Shown in pieces: positions 10,039 through 19,848 of a stretch of DNA of 64,000 nucleotides. The position numbers and the translations under genes are program-made. The notes beneath the pieces were generated by a model. The model searched no databases. It was not told the origin of the DNA and saw nothing but the letters and a program-made list of their open reading frames with translations. Numbering within the stretch: position 1 is the stretch's first letter; the number at the start of each line of letters is the position of its first letter. The stretch comes from Onishia taeanensis (GTDB taxonomy: Bacteria > Pseudomonadota > Gammaproteobacteria > Pseudomonadales > Halomonadaceae): positions 248,001 through 312,000 of the forward strand of contig NZ_JABVXC010000002.1 in the NCBI RefSeq assembly GCF_013349955.1, given 5' to 3'.

Positions 10039-10918
10039 GATCAGAACATCAGGCGCTGCCGGCCCCCTCTCTCAGGACACACTCAGCTTGCCGGCACCCG
10101 CCAAGCTCAACCGCATGCTGCATATCACCGGGCGCCGCGCCGACGGCTATCATGAGTTGCAGACGCTCTTCCAGTTTCTGGATGTCGACGACACCCTGCA
10201 CTTCACTCCCCGAAACGATGCCGCCATCCGCCTGACCCCGGCTATCGCCGGCGTGGCCGCCGAGGACAATCTGGTGGTGCGCGCCGCCGGTCTGCTGCAA
10301 GCCGAGACCGGCTGTCGCCGCGGTGTCGATATCCATTTGGAAAAGCGCCTGCCCATGGGGGGAGGTCTGGGTGGCGGAAGCTCCAACGCCGCCACCACCC
10401 TGCTCGCCCTGAATCGACTATGGGCGCTCGGCCTCGACCAGGAGCGACTGGCCGCACTTGGCCTGACCCTCGGGGCCGATGTTCCCGTCTTCGTTCGTGG
10501 CCACGCCGCCTGGGCCGAAGGCATCGGCGAGCGCCTCACGCCGGTCACTCTGGATACCCCTTACTTCGTGGTGATTCACCCCGGGGTATCGGTCGCCACG
10601 GCGCGGGTCTTCCAGGCGCCTGAATTGACACGCGATACTGCGGCCATTAGACTTTCGCGCGCACTTGAGGGGGGCGCGTCGTGCTGGAAAAACGACTGCG
10701 AGACCACGGTTCGCAGGCTTTATCCGCAGGTCGACGAAGCCATCGGCTGGTTGGCCCAGCGGGCGCCGACAATGCTGACCGGCACCGGCGCTTGCCTGTT
10801 CGGAAGTTTGACGAACGTCGAAGAGGCCGCTAGCATAGCGCGCCAAGTCGACCCACGCTGGCACGCCTTCACGGCGCGAGGCGTGAACGTCTCCCCTCTG
10901 CACAAGGCTCTGGGGTGA
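10031..10918 (+). CDS. ispE: 4-diphosphocytidyl-2-C-methyl-D-erythritol kinase
   Basis: GHMP-family kinase that phosphorylates CDP-methylerythritol in the MEP isoprenoid pathway. Seen: LPAPAKLNRMLHITGRRADG with the active-site lysine region, the ATP loop PMGGGLGGGSSNAATTLL, and the C-terminal MLTGTGACLFG. I place the start at GTG 10031 because GGAGG (10020-10024) lies 6 nt upstream, giving 295 residues. An ATG at 10007 lacks such a site. The start overlaps the lolB stop. tRNA-Gln and prs follow, as in Pseudomonas. Confidence 0.9.
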   Translation: MNEIRTSGAAGPLSQDTLSLPAPAKLNRMLHITGRRADGYHELQTLFQFLDVDDTLHFTPRNDAAIRLTPAIAGVAAEDNLVVRAAGLLQAETGCRRGVDIHLEKRLPMGGGLGGGSSNAATTLLALNRLWALGLDQERLAALGLTLGADVPVFVRGHAAWAEGIGERLTPVTLDTPYFVVIHPGVSVATARVFQAPELTRDTAAIRLSRALEGGASCWKNDCETTVRRLYPQVDEAIGWLAQRAPTMLTGTGACLFGSLTNVEEAASIARQVDPRWHAFTARGVNVSPLHKALG

Positions 10919-11009
10919 GGCAATCTGCCTAGATTGCCCGCACGACGGCTGTTGTTTTCAGGCATTTATCCTGGGCAAGAGTGCAAGCTGAGTCGACAGG
11001 CAAGGTTAC

Positions 11010-11084
11010 TGGGGTATAGCCAAGTGGTAAGGCACCGGTTTCTGGTACCGGCATTCGCAGGTTCGAGTCCTGCTACCCCAGCCA
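11010..11084 (+). tRNA. tRNA-Gln (anticodon CTG)
   Basis: 75-nt cloverleaf including an encoded CCA. The acceptor TGGGGTA pairs with TACCCCA, the T arm is GCAGG-TTCGAGT-CCTGC, and the anticodon arm is CCGGT-TTCTGGT-ACCGG with CTG at 11042-11044, which reads CAG. Its place between ispE and prs is conserved in pseudomonads. Confidence 0.95.
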
Positions 11085-11153
11085 TTCCCTCCCGAGTCGA
11101 CCGCCCGTCAACATCCCTCATAGAGATTCCCAAGACTCCAAAGGTGGCTGCGC

Positions 11154-12095
11154 GTGTCTAAATTGATGGTTTTCGCCGGGAACGCCAATCCCGAACTTGC
11201 CCGCAAGATTGCCGAAGGACTCGACAATCGCCTCGGCCACGCCACGGTAGGCCAGTTCAGCGACGGCGAAATCGCAGTCGAAATCAACGAGAATGTCCGT
11301 GGCAAGGACGTTTTCGTGCTGCAGTCCACCTGCGCGCCCACCAACGACAACATCATGGAACTGGTCCTGATGATTGATGCGTTGCGTCGCGCTTCTGCCG
11401 CCCGCATCACGGCGGTAGTTCCCTATTTCGGCTACGCTCGTCAGGACCGTCGTGTCCGCTCGGCCCGCGTGCCCATCTCAGCCAAGATCGTCGCCGACAT
11501 GATGGTCAAGGCCGGCGTCGACCGGGTAATGACCATGGACCTGCACGCCGACCAGATTCAGGGCTTCTTCGATGTGCCCGTCGACAACGTCTACGGCTCA
11601 CCGATCCTGCTCGACGATATCGAACGCCAGAACTACGAAGACCTGGTCGTGGTCTCGCCGGACGTGGGCGGCGTGGTTCGCGCCCGGGCTATCGCCAAGC
11701 AGCTCAATGCCGACCTCGCCATCATCGACAAGCGTCGCCCCCAGGCCAACCAGGCTCAGGTAATGCACATCATCGGCGAGATCCAAGACCGCACCTGCGT
11801 GGTGGTGGACGACATGATCGATACCGCCGGCACCCTGTGCAAGGCCGGTGAGGCGCTCAAGGCGCATGGCGCACGCCGTGTGGTGGCCTATGCCACTCAC
11901 CCGATCCTGTCCGGCCCGGCCGTCGATAACATTACCGGCTCAGTGCTCGACGAGGTCGTGGTGGCCGATACCATCCCACTGTCCGAATCAGCACGCCGCA
12001 GCGGCAAGATCCGCCAGCTGTCGGTGGCCGGCCTGATCGCCGAGGCGATCCGCCGCGTCAGCAACGAAGAATCCGTCAGCGCGATGTTCCACTGA
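11154..12095 (+). CDS. prs: Ribose-phosphate pyrophosphokinase (PRPP synthetase)
   Basis: 313-residue enzyme making PRPP from ribose 5-phosphate and ATP for nucleotide, histidine and tryptophan synthesis. Seen: the flexible-loop region [19 protein letters not shown], the metal-binding [12 protein letters not shown], and the PRPP loop [20 protein letters not shown]. The start is GTG at 11154 with AAGGTGG upstream; it gives [16 protein letters not shown], which aligns with family N termini. Between tRNA-Gln and rplY, as in Pseudomonas. Confidence 0.95.
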   Translation: MSKLMVFAGNANPELARKIAEGLDNRLGHATVGQFSDGEIAVEINENVRGKDVFVLQSTCAPTNDNIMELVLMIDALRRASAARITAVVPYFGYARQDRRVRSARVPISAKIVADMMVKAGVDRVMTMDLHADQIQGFFDVPVDNVYGSPILLDDIERQNYEDLVVVSPDVGGVVRARAIAKQLNADLAIIDKRRPQANQAQVMHIIGEIQDRTCVVVDDMIDTAGTLCKAGEALKAHGARRVVAYATHPILSGPAVDNITGSVLDEVVVADTIPLSESARRSGKIRQLSVAGLIAEAIRRVSNEESVSAMFH

Positions 12096-12218
12096 CGTCC
12101 CGACAAGGGGCGAACGCAGCACCGCGCAGGATACGCGCGCCGTCAGGCGCTATTGGAAACGTCAACGCTTGGTCGCGGGCTTGGCGTTCTCCTCATCAAA
12201 CCACTGAGGTTTAATACA

Positions 12219-12881
12219 ATGTCCGATTTCAATCTTAATGCCAGCGTTCGCCACGACCTGGGGAAAGGTGCGAGCCGCCGCCTGCGTCGTGCGGACCTCG
12301 CCATCCCGGCGATCATCTACGGCGGCGAAACTGCCCCGAAGTCCATCGCCATCGACAAGGCCCCGTTCTACAAGGCCATCGAAGATGAGTCTTTCTTCTC
12401 CTCCGTGATCACCCTGGACGTCGAAGGTCAGAAGGAGCAGGTCGTGGTTCGTGACCTGCAGCGTCACCCCTTCAAGCCGCTGGTGACCCACGCCGACTTC
12501 CTGCGTGTTGACGCCACCCACGAGCTGACCCTGCACGTCCCGCTGCACGTGGTGGGCGAAGATACCAGCAAGGCGATCAAGGATGAGGACGGCGAGCTGC
12601 ACCAGCTGGCGTCCGACGTCGAGATCAGCTGCCTGCCGAAGGATCTCCCCGAGTATCTGGAAGTGGATATCAGCAACCTCGAGCTGGGCACCACCCTGCA
12701 CCTGTCCGACCTGACCGTACCGGCGGGCGTGACCCTGGTCGCACTGACCCACGGCGAAGATCACGACAACGCCGTTCTCAGCGTGACCAAGGCCAAGGTT
12801 CGGGATGAGGAAAGCGAAGAAGGCGAGGAAGCCGAAACGCCGGCGGAGAAGCCGGCTGAAGGCGAAGGCGACACCGAGTAA
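12219..12881 (+). CDS. rplY: 50S ribosomal protein L25/general stress protein Ctc
   Basis: 220-residue two-domain L25 (TL5/Ctc type) that binds 5S rRNA. The N-terminal L25 domain covers about residues 1-95 ([27 protein letters not shown]) and is followed by the TL5 beta domain. The last 25 residues are strongly acidic. ATG at 12219 is preceded by TGAGG. A 22-codon upstream extension in the same frame has no family support. A strong terminator follows, so prs-rplY may end here and pth start anew. Confidence 0.92.
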   Translation: MSDFNLNASVRHDLGKGASRRLRRADLAIPAIIYGGETAPKSIAIDKAPFYKAIEDESFFSSVITLDVEGQKEQVVVRDLQRHPFKPLVTHADFLRVDATHELTLHVPLHVVGEDTSKAIKDEDGELHQLASDVEISCLPKDLPEYLEVDISNLELGTTLHLSDLTVPAGVTLVALTHGEDHDNAVLSVTKAKVRDEESEEGEEAETPAEKPAEGEGDTE

Positions 12882-12931
12882 TCGGCGTGCCTGCGGGCAT
12901 GTCGGCCAGCCGTCATGCCCGTTATCTTCTG

Positions 12932-12963
12932 AAAATCAAGCGCCTCGGCGCTTGATTTTTTTT
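12932..12963 (+). terminator. Rho-independent terminator after rplY
   Basis: AAAATCAAGCGCC pairs with GGCGCTTGATTTT around a two-base gap (effective loop a few bases) and runs into a T tract. It lies 51 nt after the rplY stop. Confidence 0.85.
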
Positions 12964-13034
12964 GCCTGTCCCAAGCCTCGCCCCCAACCTCAGCTTTTAA
13001 CGCACGAGCGCCCAACATTCGTGAGGACACCGGC

Positions 13035-13619
13035 ATGAGTCAGCTAAAAGCGATTATCGGCCTTGGCAATCCGGGTGCCGACTATGATGCCACCCGGCAC
13101 AATGCCGGCGCCTGGCTGGTGGAGTCCCTGGCCCGCGATCATCACGCGACCCTGCGCCCAGAGCGCAAGTTCCTGGGGCTCTATTCGAAGATCACCCTGG
13201 CCGGCCAGGACCTGCACCTCTTGTACCCCCAGACCTTCATGAACAAGAGCGGCGGTTCCGTGGCGGCCCTGGCCAAATTCTTCAAGCTGGCGCCCGACGA
13301 GCTACTGGTCGCCCACGACGAGCTCGATATCGCTCCCGGCACTGCGCGCTACAAACAAGGCGGGGGACACGGCGGCCATAACGGCCTGCGCGATATCATC
13401 GCATCGCTTGGCAACGCCAAGGACTTTTACCGGCTGCGCATCGGCATCGGCCATCCTGGCGAGGCTCGCCAGGTCGTCAACTATGTACTGGGCCGTCCCG
13501 GCAAGGCCGAGCGCACCGCCATCGACGCGGCTCTGGACGAAATCGAGCGCACCCTGCCGGATGCCGTCGCCGGTGACTGGGCCCGAGCCATGAACCGCCT
13601 GCACAGCTTCAAGGGATAA
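13035..13619 (+). CDS. pth: Peptidyl-tRNA hydrolase
   Basis: 194-residue enzyme that recycles peptidyl-tRNA released from stalled ribosomes. Seen: [19 protein letters not shown] with the catalytic His and conserved Asn, the FMNKSG motif, and the substrate-binding HDELDI and [16 protein letters not shown] preceded by GAGGA. Usual length. It lies between rplY and ychF, the common gammaproteobacterial arrangement. Confidence 0.95.
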   Translation: MSQLKAIIGLGNPGADYDATRHNAGAWLVESLARDHHATLRPERKFLGLYSKITLAGQDLHLLYPQTFMNKSGGSVAALAKFFKLAPDELLVAHDELDIAPGTARYKQGGGHGGHNGLRDIIASLGNAKDFYRLRIGIGHPGEARQVVNYVLGRPGKAERTAIDAALDEIERTLPDAVAGDWARAMNRLHSFKG

Positions 13620-13760
13620 GAGAGAAGACGGAAGAAATTGGAGCGCGGCTGCGCCGCTGGAAGAAGCAAAAAGGCACTCCAAGGCTGGATAGCAGCCCGC
13701 CGATAGTCTCGTCCTTCTTCTCTCTTCCGACTTCCCCCTTCTGGCTCGCGCCGAAGGCGT
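13620..13760. other. Possible dispersed intergenic element between pth and ychF
   Basis: About 140 bp with no gene. It begins with GAGAGAAGACGGAAGAA and ends with a TTCTTCTCTCTTCCGACTTCC stretch, so the ends are roughly inverted. Inside is a short GCGGC-TGC-GCCGC hairpin flanked by two GGAAGAA copies. It resembles repeated intergenic elements but no second copy is in this window, so its repeat status is untested. Confidence 0.3.
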
Positions 13761-13814
13761 CCCGTAGAATATCGGCCAATCACCACCATCGAACACTCTT
13801 TCCAGGAAGATCCC

Positions 13815-14906
13815 ATGGGTTTCAACTGCGGTATCGTCGGTCTGCCCAATGTCGGCAAGTCCACCCTCTTCAATGCCCTGACCAAGTCGGGCATCGACGC
13901 CGAGAACTTTCCCTTCTGCACCATCGAGCCCAACGTCGGCATCGTGCCGATGCCGGACCCGCGCCTCGACAAGCTGGCCGAGATCGTGGGTCCCCAGAAG
14001 GTGCTACCCACCACCATGGAGTTCGTCGATATCGCCGGTCTCGTCGCCGGCGCCTCCAAGGGTGAGGGCCTGGGCAACAAGTTCCTGGCCAATATCCGCG
14101 AGACCGACGCCATCGCGCATGTGGTGCGCTGCTTCGACAACGACAACGTCATCCACGTCGCCAACCAGGTCGATCCCGAGGCGGACATCGAGATCATCAA
14201 CATGGAGCTCGCCCTGGCGGACCTGGATACCGTGGATCGCGCCATTCAGCGCCTGGTGCGCGTCGCCAAGGGCGGCGACAAGGAAGCCATCGCCACCAAG
14301 GCGATTCTCGAACGCATCCAGCCTCACCTGGCGGAAGGCCAGCCGCTGCGCAGCTTCGGCCTCGATGCTGACGAGCAGCAGCAGCTGAAGAGCTTCGGCT
14401 TCCTGACCCTGAAGCCGACCATGTACATCGCCAACGTCAACGACGATGGTTTCGAGGACAATCCCTACCTGGACAAGGTTCGCGAGATCGCCTCCGCCGA
14501 AGGCGCCATGGTGGTGCCGGTCTGCAACCAGATCGAAGCCGAAATCGCCGAACTCGAGGACGAGGAGCGTGCCATGTTCCTCGACGAACTCGGGATGGAC
14601 GAGCCCGGCCTTGATCGCGTGATCCGTGCCGGCTACGAACTACTGGGTCTGCAGACCTACTTCACCGCCGGGGTCAAGGAAGTGCGCGCATGGACCGTCA
14701 AGGTCGGCGCCACGGCACCGGAAGGGGCTGGCGTGATCCACACCGACTTCCAGAAAGGCTTCATTCGCGCCGAAGTGGTCGCCTACGACGATTTCGTGAC
14801 ACTGGGAGGCGAACAGGGCGCCAAGGATGCCGGCAAGTGGCGCCTGGAAGGCAAGGAATACGTTCTCAAGGACGGCGACGTGGTGCACTTCCGCTTCAAC
14901 GTCTAA
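13815..14906 (+). CDS. ychF: Redox-regulated ATPase/GTPase YchF (Obg-related)
   Basis: 363-residue YchF/OLA1 P-loop NTPase that binds ribosomes and prefers ATP. Seen: [18 protein letters not shown] (G1), [20 protein letters not shown] (G3), the variant G4 region NVND, and a C-terminal TGS domain ([16 protein letters not shown] onward). ATG with AGGAAGA upstream. Normal length. Its stop codon lies in the first unit of a 15-bp tandem repeat. Confidence 0.95.
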   Translation: MGFNCGIVGLPNVGKSTLFNALTKSGIDAENFPFCTIEPNVGIVPMPDPRLDKLAEIVGPQKVLPTTMEFVDIAGLVAGASKGEGLGNKFLANIRETDAIAHVVRCFDNDNVIHVANQVDPEADIEIINMELALADLDTVDRAIQRLVRVAKGGDKEAIATKAILERIQPHLAEGQPLRSFGLDADEQQQLKSFGFLTLKPTMYIANVNDDGFEDNPYLDKVREIASAEGAMVVPVCNQIEAEIAELEDEERAMFLDELGMDEPGLDRVIRAGYELLGLQTYFTAGVKEVRAWTVKVGATAPEGAGVIHTDFQKGFIRAEVVAYDDFVTLGGEQGAKDAGKWRLEGKEYVLKDGDVVHFRFNV

Positions 14907-14946
14907 GCCCTGAGCACCTAAGTCCTGGGAACCTAAGCCCTGGGAA
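14902..14946. repeat. Three 15-bp tandem repeats over the ychF stop codon
   Basis: Units at 14902-14916, 14917-14931 and 14932-14946; the last two are CCTAAGTCCTGGGAA and CCTAAGCCCTGGGAA. The first contains the ychF TAA. The pattern parallels the repeat at the lrp 3' end. Confidence 0.8.
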
Positions 14947-15057
14947 CCTGATCGGCACGCTCGTGGAGGCTGTAGCTCAAAGGCGATAAAAAAAGCCGAT
15001 GTATCATGCTCTTATGGTTGACGAAGCATGGCCTATTGAGTAACATTCATCGCCGTT

Positions 15058-15134
15058 GGCTACATAGCTCAGCTGGTTAGAGCACATCACTCATAATGAT
15101 GGGGTCCCCTGTTCGAATCAGGGTGTAGCCACCA
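15058..15134 (+). tRNA. tRNA-Met (elongator, anticodon CAT)
   Basis: 77-nt cloverleaf with encoded CCA. The acceptor GGCTACA pairs with TGTAGCC, and the anticodon arm CATCA-CTCATAA-TGATG carries CAT at 15092-15094. It closely matches the E. coli elongator tRNA-Met. A tRNA-Ile with lysidine-modified CAT is the alternative but the body fits Met. Terminated directly downstream. Confidence 0.9.
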
Positions 15135-15142
15135 GGAATTTG

Positions 15143-15181
15143 AAAAACGCCCGAACGGCCAGCCGTTCGGGCGTTTTTTTT
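15143..15181 (+). terminator. Rho-independent terminator after tRNA-Met
   Basis: A perfect 17-bp stem (AAAAACGCCCGAACGGC and its complement) closes on a 2-base gap and ends in eight T residues. It starts 8 nt after the tRNA. Confidence 0.92.
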
Positions 15182-15281
15182 GACCCCTTCAAGCAGACGT
15201 GACATCAATAACACCTAGCCCTGCATGCGCGTCCGCCACGAGCTCGGGCTGGCGTGCGAGTCAATACAAAGGATTGTGACG

Positions 15282-16220
15282 ATGTGGATTCCGCTGGCCT
15301 TCGTGCTGCTCTTCTCGACCGGTTTCATCTGCGCCCGACTGGGCACCATGGATGCCGAGCCCTTTACCCTGCTCTTGGTACGCAGCCTGCTGGTGCTTCC
15401 GGTGCTGGGCATCATCCTGTGGGCACGCCGGTCACCAAGCCAATGGGGCAGTCGCGCGCAGCGAGGCTGCCAAATGGGCGTGGGCATGCTACTGCACGGT
15501 GCTTACCTGGGCGGCGTCTTCGCCGCGGTCAAGGCGGGGCTACCCGCCGGGCTCACGGCACTGCTGGTCAGCCTGCACCCACTGGCGACGGCTGCCCTGT
15601 CATTGCCGCTGCTCGGGGTGCGCCTAGGCGCCAAGCAATGGTGCGGCCTTGCCTTGGGCGCGCTGGGTGCCAGCTTAGTGCTGGGCGGCGGACTGGAAGT
15701 ATCCCAAGGATGGCCGTTGATTGGCCTGACCTGGTGTCTGGTGGCCCTGGTCGGCATTTCCAGCGCCACCCTGTGGCAGAAGCGACTGAGCGGCGGCATG
15801 GGAATGGTCGAAGGCTTGGTCTTCCAGTACCTGGGGGCGGCACTGGTATTCAGCGTCGCAGCCACCTGGGTCGGCAGTTTCGCCTTCGACCCCACCCCTC
15901 GCCTGCTGCTGACACTTGCCTGGCTGGTCGGAGCGATCTCGGTGGGTGCCATCTGGTTACTGATGATGATGATCGCCCGCGGCGAGGCACACCAGGTCGC
16001 CCGCACCTTCTTCCTCGTCCCGCCCTGCGCGGCGGTAATGGCCTGGCTGCTGTTCGACGAGCAGTGGACGCTGCCGATGATCATCGGTGCCGCCCTGGTG
16101 GTGGCGGGGCTGGCCCTCGACCGCCCGGCGGCCAACCAGACCAATGCTGCCCGAAGCAACGCGACCAAGCCCAGCGACTCCCAAGGCGAGCCGACTCACC
16201 CCGAGCAAACAACCGAATAG
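15282..16220 (+). CDS. EamA/DMT-family transporter
   Basis: 312-residue drug/metabolite transporter with about ten predicted membrane helices in two EamA repeats (from WIPLAFVLLFSTGFICARLG, and again from LIGLTWCLVALVGISSATLW). ATG at 15282 has AAAGGA upstream and starts directly in the first helix; an ATG 57 nt earlier adds an unsupported leader. The substrate is unknown; the family exports amino acids and other metabolites. The tail is hydrophilic (TNAARSNATKPSDSQ). Converges on apeB over a hairpin. Confidence 0.8.
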   Translation: MWIPLAFVLLFSTGFICARLGTMDAEPFTLLLVRSLLVLPVLGIILWARRSPSQWGSRAQRGCQMGVGMLLHGAYLGGVFAAVKAGLPAGLTALLVSLHPLATAALSLPLLGVRLGAKQWCGLALGALGASLVLGGGLEVSQGWPLIGLTWCLVALVGISSATLWQKRLSGGMGMVEGLVFQYLGAALVFSVAATWVGSFAFDPTPRLLLTLAWLVGAISVGAIWLLMMMIARGEAHQVARTFFLVPPCAAVMAWLLFDEQWTLPMIIGAALVVAGLALDRPAANQTNAARSNATKPSDSQGEPTHPEQTTE

Positions 16221-16228
16221 AGCGCCCG

Positions 16229-16260
16229 GGCCCCGCCCTTAGCTAAGTCGGGGCGGGGCC
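16229..16260. terminator. Hairpin between convergent transporter and apeB
   Basis: Ten perfect G-C-rich pairs (GGCCCCGCCC / GGGCGGGGCC) with a 12-nt loop, placed between two convergent stop codons. No T tract. Confidence 0.6.
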
Positions 16261-16274
16261 AGTCAACCCGCCTC

Positions 16275-17573
16275 TCAAACCAGCTCAGCGCGATTCAGAT
16301 AGGCGGTCAGCACACGAATCAACCGCTCGGCGTCCTCGCTGCCGGCGGTCTCGCGGATTGAATGCATGCCCCACTGGGCAACGCCCACATCAAGGGTCGG
16401 CACACCGAGTTCGGTGGCGGTGATCGGCCCAATGGTACTGCCACAGCCCATGTCGGCGCGGGTCACGAAGGTCTGTACCGGCACCTCGGCCTCTCGACAG
16501 AGGTCATGAAACAGCGCCGAGGTGGCGCTATTGGTCGCATAGCGCTGGCTGGCGTTGACCTTGATCACCGGCCCCCCGTTGATAGCAGGGCCATGGCCGG
16601 CATCATGCTTGTCCTGGAAATTCGGGTGCAGCGCATGGGCATTGTCGCAGGAGATCATTCTCGATGCTTGGATCAAGCGAATGAAGCCCTCATCGCCTGC
16701 CTCACCGAGCTGGGCATTGACGCGACGCAGCACATCACCGAGGAAGGGTCCCTGAGCACCGGAGGCACTGGCGCTACCCACCTCTTCATGGTCGTTGGCC
16801 ACCAACACAGCGCCCTGCTCACCGTCGCAATCAAGCAGTGCCTCCAGGCCGATGAAACAGGACAACAGGTTATCGAGACGAGCACTGGCGATGAGCTCGC
16901 CCCGGGCGCCGACGCGTGCCGGGGGCTGGGTATCGTAGAGCGCCAGCTCGAAATCCAGCGGTTCGGCGTCCTGGATGCCGTGCTGCGCGTTGAGCCAGCC
17001 TCTCAGCAGGTCGTTGAAGTCATCGCCGTCTCCCCCTTGCAACAAAACCGCCGCCATCTCGGTCTGAGGGTTGATGGAGCGACCGCTGTTGGCCTCACGG
17101 TCGAGATGAATCGCCAGACTCGGCACCGTTGCCACTGGCCAGTCGACGTTGAGCAGCACGCCTTCGATTCGCCCATCGGGGTATCGCAGGTGAACCCGGC
17201 CGGCAAGACCCAGGTCGCGATCGAACCAGGGCGCCAGCAGCGCCCCGCCATAGACCTGCACGCCGAGCTGCAGCCAGCCAGCGCTGCGCTGGGCGGCGTG
17301 GGGCTTCAAATGCAACCCCGGGCTGTCGGTATGGGCCCCGATCATGCGCAGCGCATCGAGCCGCCCCTTGGGCAGCTGCATCGCAATAATCGAGGCGTCG
17401 TTGCGAGTCACGTAGATTCGCTCACCGGCGACAAGCGTCCAGGGCTGGGTCTCATCCAGGTGACGATAGCCGGCGGCTTCTAGGCGTTCCGCCATATTGG
17501 TTACTGCATGCCAGGGCGTTGGCGAGCGCTCGAGAAAGTCGAGCAGGCGATCCACGGGGGAGGCGTGATGCAT
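16275..17573 (-). CDS. apeB: M18-family aspartyl aminopeptidase
   Basis: About 432-residue zinc aminopeptidase of family M18, releasing N-terminal acidic residues from peptides. Seen: metal-ligand and catalytic stretches GAHTDSPGLHLKP, NDHEEVGSASASGAQGP, SCDNAHALHPNF and the C-terminal QWGMHSIRETAG. AAGAGG ends 6 nt before ATG 17573 but abuts the ATG at 17579, so I prefer 17573 (two residues shorter). Probably monocistronic; it diverges from prc. Confidence 0.9.
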   Translation of the reverse strand: MHHASPVDRLLDFLERSPTPWHAVTNMAERLEAAGYRHLDETQPWTLVAGERIYVTRNDASIIAMQLPKGRLDALRMIGAHTDSPGLHLKPHAAQRSAGWLQLGVQVYGGALLAPWFDRDLGLAGRVHLRYPDGRIEGVLLNVDWPVATVPSLAIHLDREANSGRSINPQTEMAAVLLQGGDGDDFNDLLRGWLNAQHGIQDAEPLDFELALYDTQPPARVGARGELIASARLDNLLSCFIGLEALLDCDGEQGAVLVANDHEEVGSASASGAQGPFLGDVLRRVNAQLGEAGDEGFIRLIQASRMISCDNAHALHPNFQDKHDAGHGPAINGGPVIKVNASQRYATNSATSALFHDLCREAEVPVQTFVTRADMGCGSTIGPITATELGVPTLDVGVAQWGMHSIRETAGSEDAERLIRVLTAYLNRAELV

Positions 17574-17703
17574 GTTCATCCTCTTGAAGGGTCTGTGTCT
17601 GGCGACACAGGCTGCTACAATGGCCGCTCAGCTGTCGAGAGGCGGGTGACGAGCCGGGTTCAGCTAGGGACGAAGTGTACATGAAATCGGGAGTGCTTCA
17701 TTG

Positions 17704-19812
17704 ATGAGACGGATTGCAGCCATTGGGCGGATAAGCGCCATCACCCTGATGCTGATGACGCTGAGCGCCATGGCGATGGCCCAACTGCACCCCAGCGAGG
17801 CGCAACAGCAGGTGGCGCCAGAAATCGCCGACTCCCTTCGCTTCGGTCATTACGCGGATGTCAGCCTGACCGATAGCTGGTCGCAGCGCGCCTTCCAGCG
17901 CTACCTGGATATTCTCGACCCGCAGCGAGCCTATCTGCTCAAGCGCGACGTTAATGAATTCCGCGACAGCCTAAGCAACCGCATCGACGACGCGCTCTAC
18001 GACGGCGACCTGGAGCCCGCCTTCGCGCTCTACGAGCGCTATCAGGAACGTCTCGAGGCACGCCTCGAATGGATTCTGGCCAAGCTCGATGACGGCCTCG
18101 ACTACCGCTACGATACCGACCAGCGGCTGGCGCTGGACCGCGAGGAAGCGCCCTGGGCCGAGAAACAAGATGCCCTCGACCAGCTGTGGAACAAGCGCCT
18201 CAAGAACTCGGCCCTGACCATGATGCTCAGCGGTCAGGAGGAAGCCGAGGTAGAAAAAACGCTGCGTGATCGCTTTGAAGGCCAGTTGAACCGCATTCGT
18301 CAGACCAATGCCGAGGATATCTTCGGCCTTTTCATGGCATCCGTTACCGGCACCATCGACCCCCATACCGAATACCTGTCACCGCGTCAGGGCGAATCCT
18401 TCGATATCCAGATGCGTTTGTCTCTCGAGGGTATCGGCGCCCTTTTGCAGGCCGATGGTGAATACGTCAAGGTTTCGAGCCTGGTGCCGGGTGGCCCCGC
18501 CGACAAGGCCGGCGTGCTTCAGCCTGCCGACCGCATCGTCGCCGTCGGCCAGGGCGAAGACGGCGAGATGACCAATGTGGTCGGTATGCGCCTCGATGAC
18601 GTGGTCGACCTGATTCGTGGCCCCAAAGGATCCAAGGTGCTGCTGGACGTGGTGCCCGCCCAGTCGGTGGACACGACGCGTTCGCATATCGTCGAAATCG
18701 TGCGTGACACCGTCAACCTCGAGGACCAGGCGGCCAGCAGCGAGGTCATCGAGGTCAAACGCGAAGACGGCACTCACCGCATCGGTGTGATCGACGTTCC
18801 CACTTTTTATGTCGACTTCGACGCCTGGCAGGCCGGCGAAGAGGATTACCGCAGCACGACCCGCGACGTGGCCAAGGAGATTCGCTCCCTCAAGGCGCAG
18901 AACGTCGAAGGTATCGTACTCGACCTGCGCGATAACGGTGGCGGCGCCCTGCAGGAAGCCAATTCGCTGATCGGCCTGTTCATCGACCGTGGCCCCACCG
19001 TACAGGTACGCGACGCCAGCGGGCGCATCAGCCTGTATGGCGATACCGACAGTGGCGTTCTCTATGAAGGCCCACTGACGGTGCTGGTCAACCGTCTGTC
19101 GGCCTCCGCATCCGAGATCCTGGCCGGGGCCATTCAAGACTATGGCCGTGGCCTGATAGTGGGCAGCCGGACCTTCGGCAAGGGCACCGTGCAGACCCTC
19201 AATGAACTCAGCCACGGCGAGGTCAAGCTGACCCGAGCCAAGTTCTATCGCATCTCCGGGGAAAGCACCCAGCACCGTGGCGTCGAACCCGATATTAGCT
19301 TCCCGAGCCTGATCGACCCGGACGTGATCGGTGAGAGCAGCCTGGACAATGCCCTGCCCTGGGACACCGTGCGGGCAGTGCAGTACCGCCTCTACGGGAC
19401 TCCGTGGCGGCACCTTGAGGCCCTGGCCGCGTCGCATCGCGCGCGCATCGGCTCGCATCCCAATTTCGTCTACCTGGAAAAACAGGCCGAACTTTCCCGC
19501 CAGCTGCGCGACCAGCAGACCAGCGTTAGCCTGAACCGCGAGCAGCGACAGCGCGAAATGCAGGCCCAGGAAGCCGAGCAGCTGTCGCTCGAGAATCAGC
19601 GCCGTCGCGCGCTGGGGCTAGATGAACTCGAAGACTGGAGTGATGCCCGCGGTGCCGCCGACGAATCACCCTCTGCCGCGCCACTGGACAGCGAAGAGCC
19701 CGCCCCCATCGATCGGGCCCAGCTCATCGAGAGTGCGGAAATTCTGCTCGACTACGCGCATCTCAGCGAGGGCGACAGCAAGGATGGGCGCCAGCTCAGC
19801 AGCATGGAGTGA
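17704..19812 (+). CDS. prc: Carboxy-terminal processing protease Prc (tail-specific protease)
   Basis: 702-residue periplasmic S41 protease that trims or degrades proteins with nonpolar C termini, including envelope proteins. Order: signal peptide (ITLMLMTLSAMAMAQ), N-terminal helical domain, PDZ domain (VPGGPADKAGVLQPADRIVA), protease core, and a C-terminal charged coiled region. In NRLSASASEI and RTFGKGTVQ the expected catalytic pair is Ser468 and Lys493, with the same 25-residue spacing as E. coli Ser452/Lys477. ATG at 17704 with GGGAG upstream. A hairpin follows. Confidence 0.92.
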   Translation: MRRIAAIGRISAITLMLMTLSAMAMAQLHPSEAQQQVAPEIADSLRFGHYADVSLTDSWSQRAFQRYLDILDPQRAYLLKRDVNEFRDSLSNRIDDALYDGDLEPAFALYERYQERLEARLEWILAKLDDGLDYRYDTDQRLALDREEAPWAEKQDALDQLWNKRLKNSALTMMLSGQEEAEVEKTLRDRFEGQLNRIRQTNAEDIFGLFMASVTGTIDPHTEYLSPRQGESFDIQMRLSLEGIGALLQADGEYVKVSSLVPGGPADKAGVLQPADRIVAVGQGEDGEMTNVVGMRLDDVVDLIRGPKGSKVLLDVVPAQSVDTTRSHIVEIVRDTVNLEDQAASSEVIEVKREDGTHRIGVIDVPTFYVDFDAWQAGEEDYRSTTRDVAKEIRSLKAQNVEGIVLDLRDNGGGALQEANSLIGLFIDRGPTVQVRDASGRISLYGDTDSGVLYEGPLTVLVNRLSASASEILAGAIQDYGRGLIVGSRTFGKGTVQTLNELSHGEVKLTRAKFYRISGESTQHRGVEPDISFPSLIDPDVIGESSLDNALPWDTVRAVQYRLYGTPWRHLEALAASHRARIGSHPNFVYLEKQAELSRQLRDQQTSVSLNREQRQREMQAQEAEQLSLENQRRRALGLDELEDWSDARGAADESPSAAPLDSEEPAPIDRAQLIESAEILLDYAHLSEGDSKDGRQLSSME

Positions 19813-19829
19813 CCCCTCCCTGACGAAGG

Positions 19830-19848
19830 GCGCACCCAGCGGGTGCGC
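19830..19848 (+). terminator. Hairpin after prc
   Basis: GCGCACCC and GGGTGCGC form eight perfect pairs with a 3-nt loop, 18 nt after the prc stop. No T tract, so termination strength is uncertain. The rest of 19849-20056 shows no gene. Confidence 0.5.

Noticed and set aside
13302..13796. Minus-strand open frame over pth and the following gap
   Set aside because: Shadow of pth plus the possible repeat element; composition typical of non-coding GC-rich DNA.
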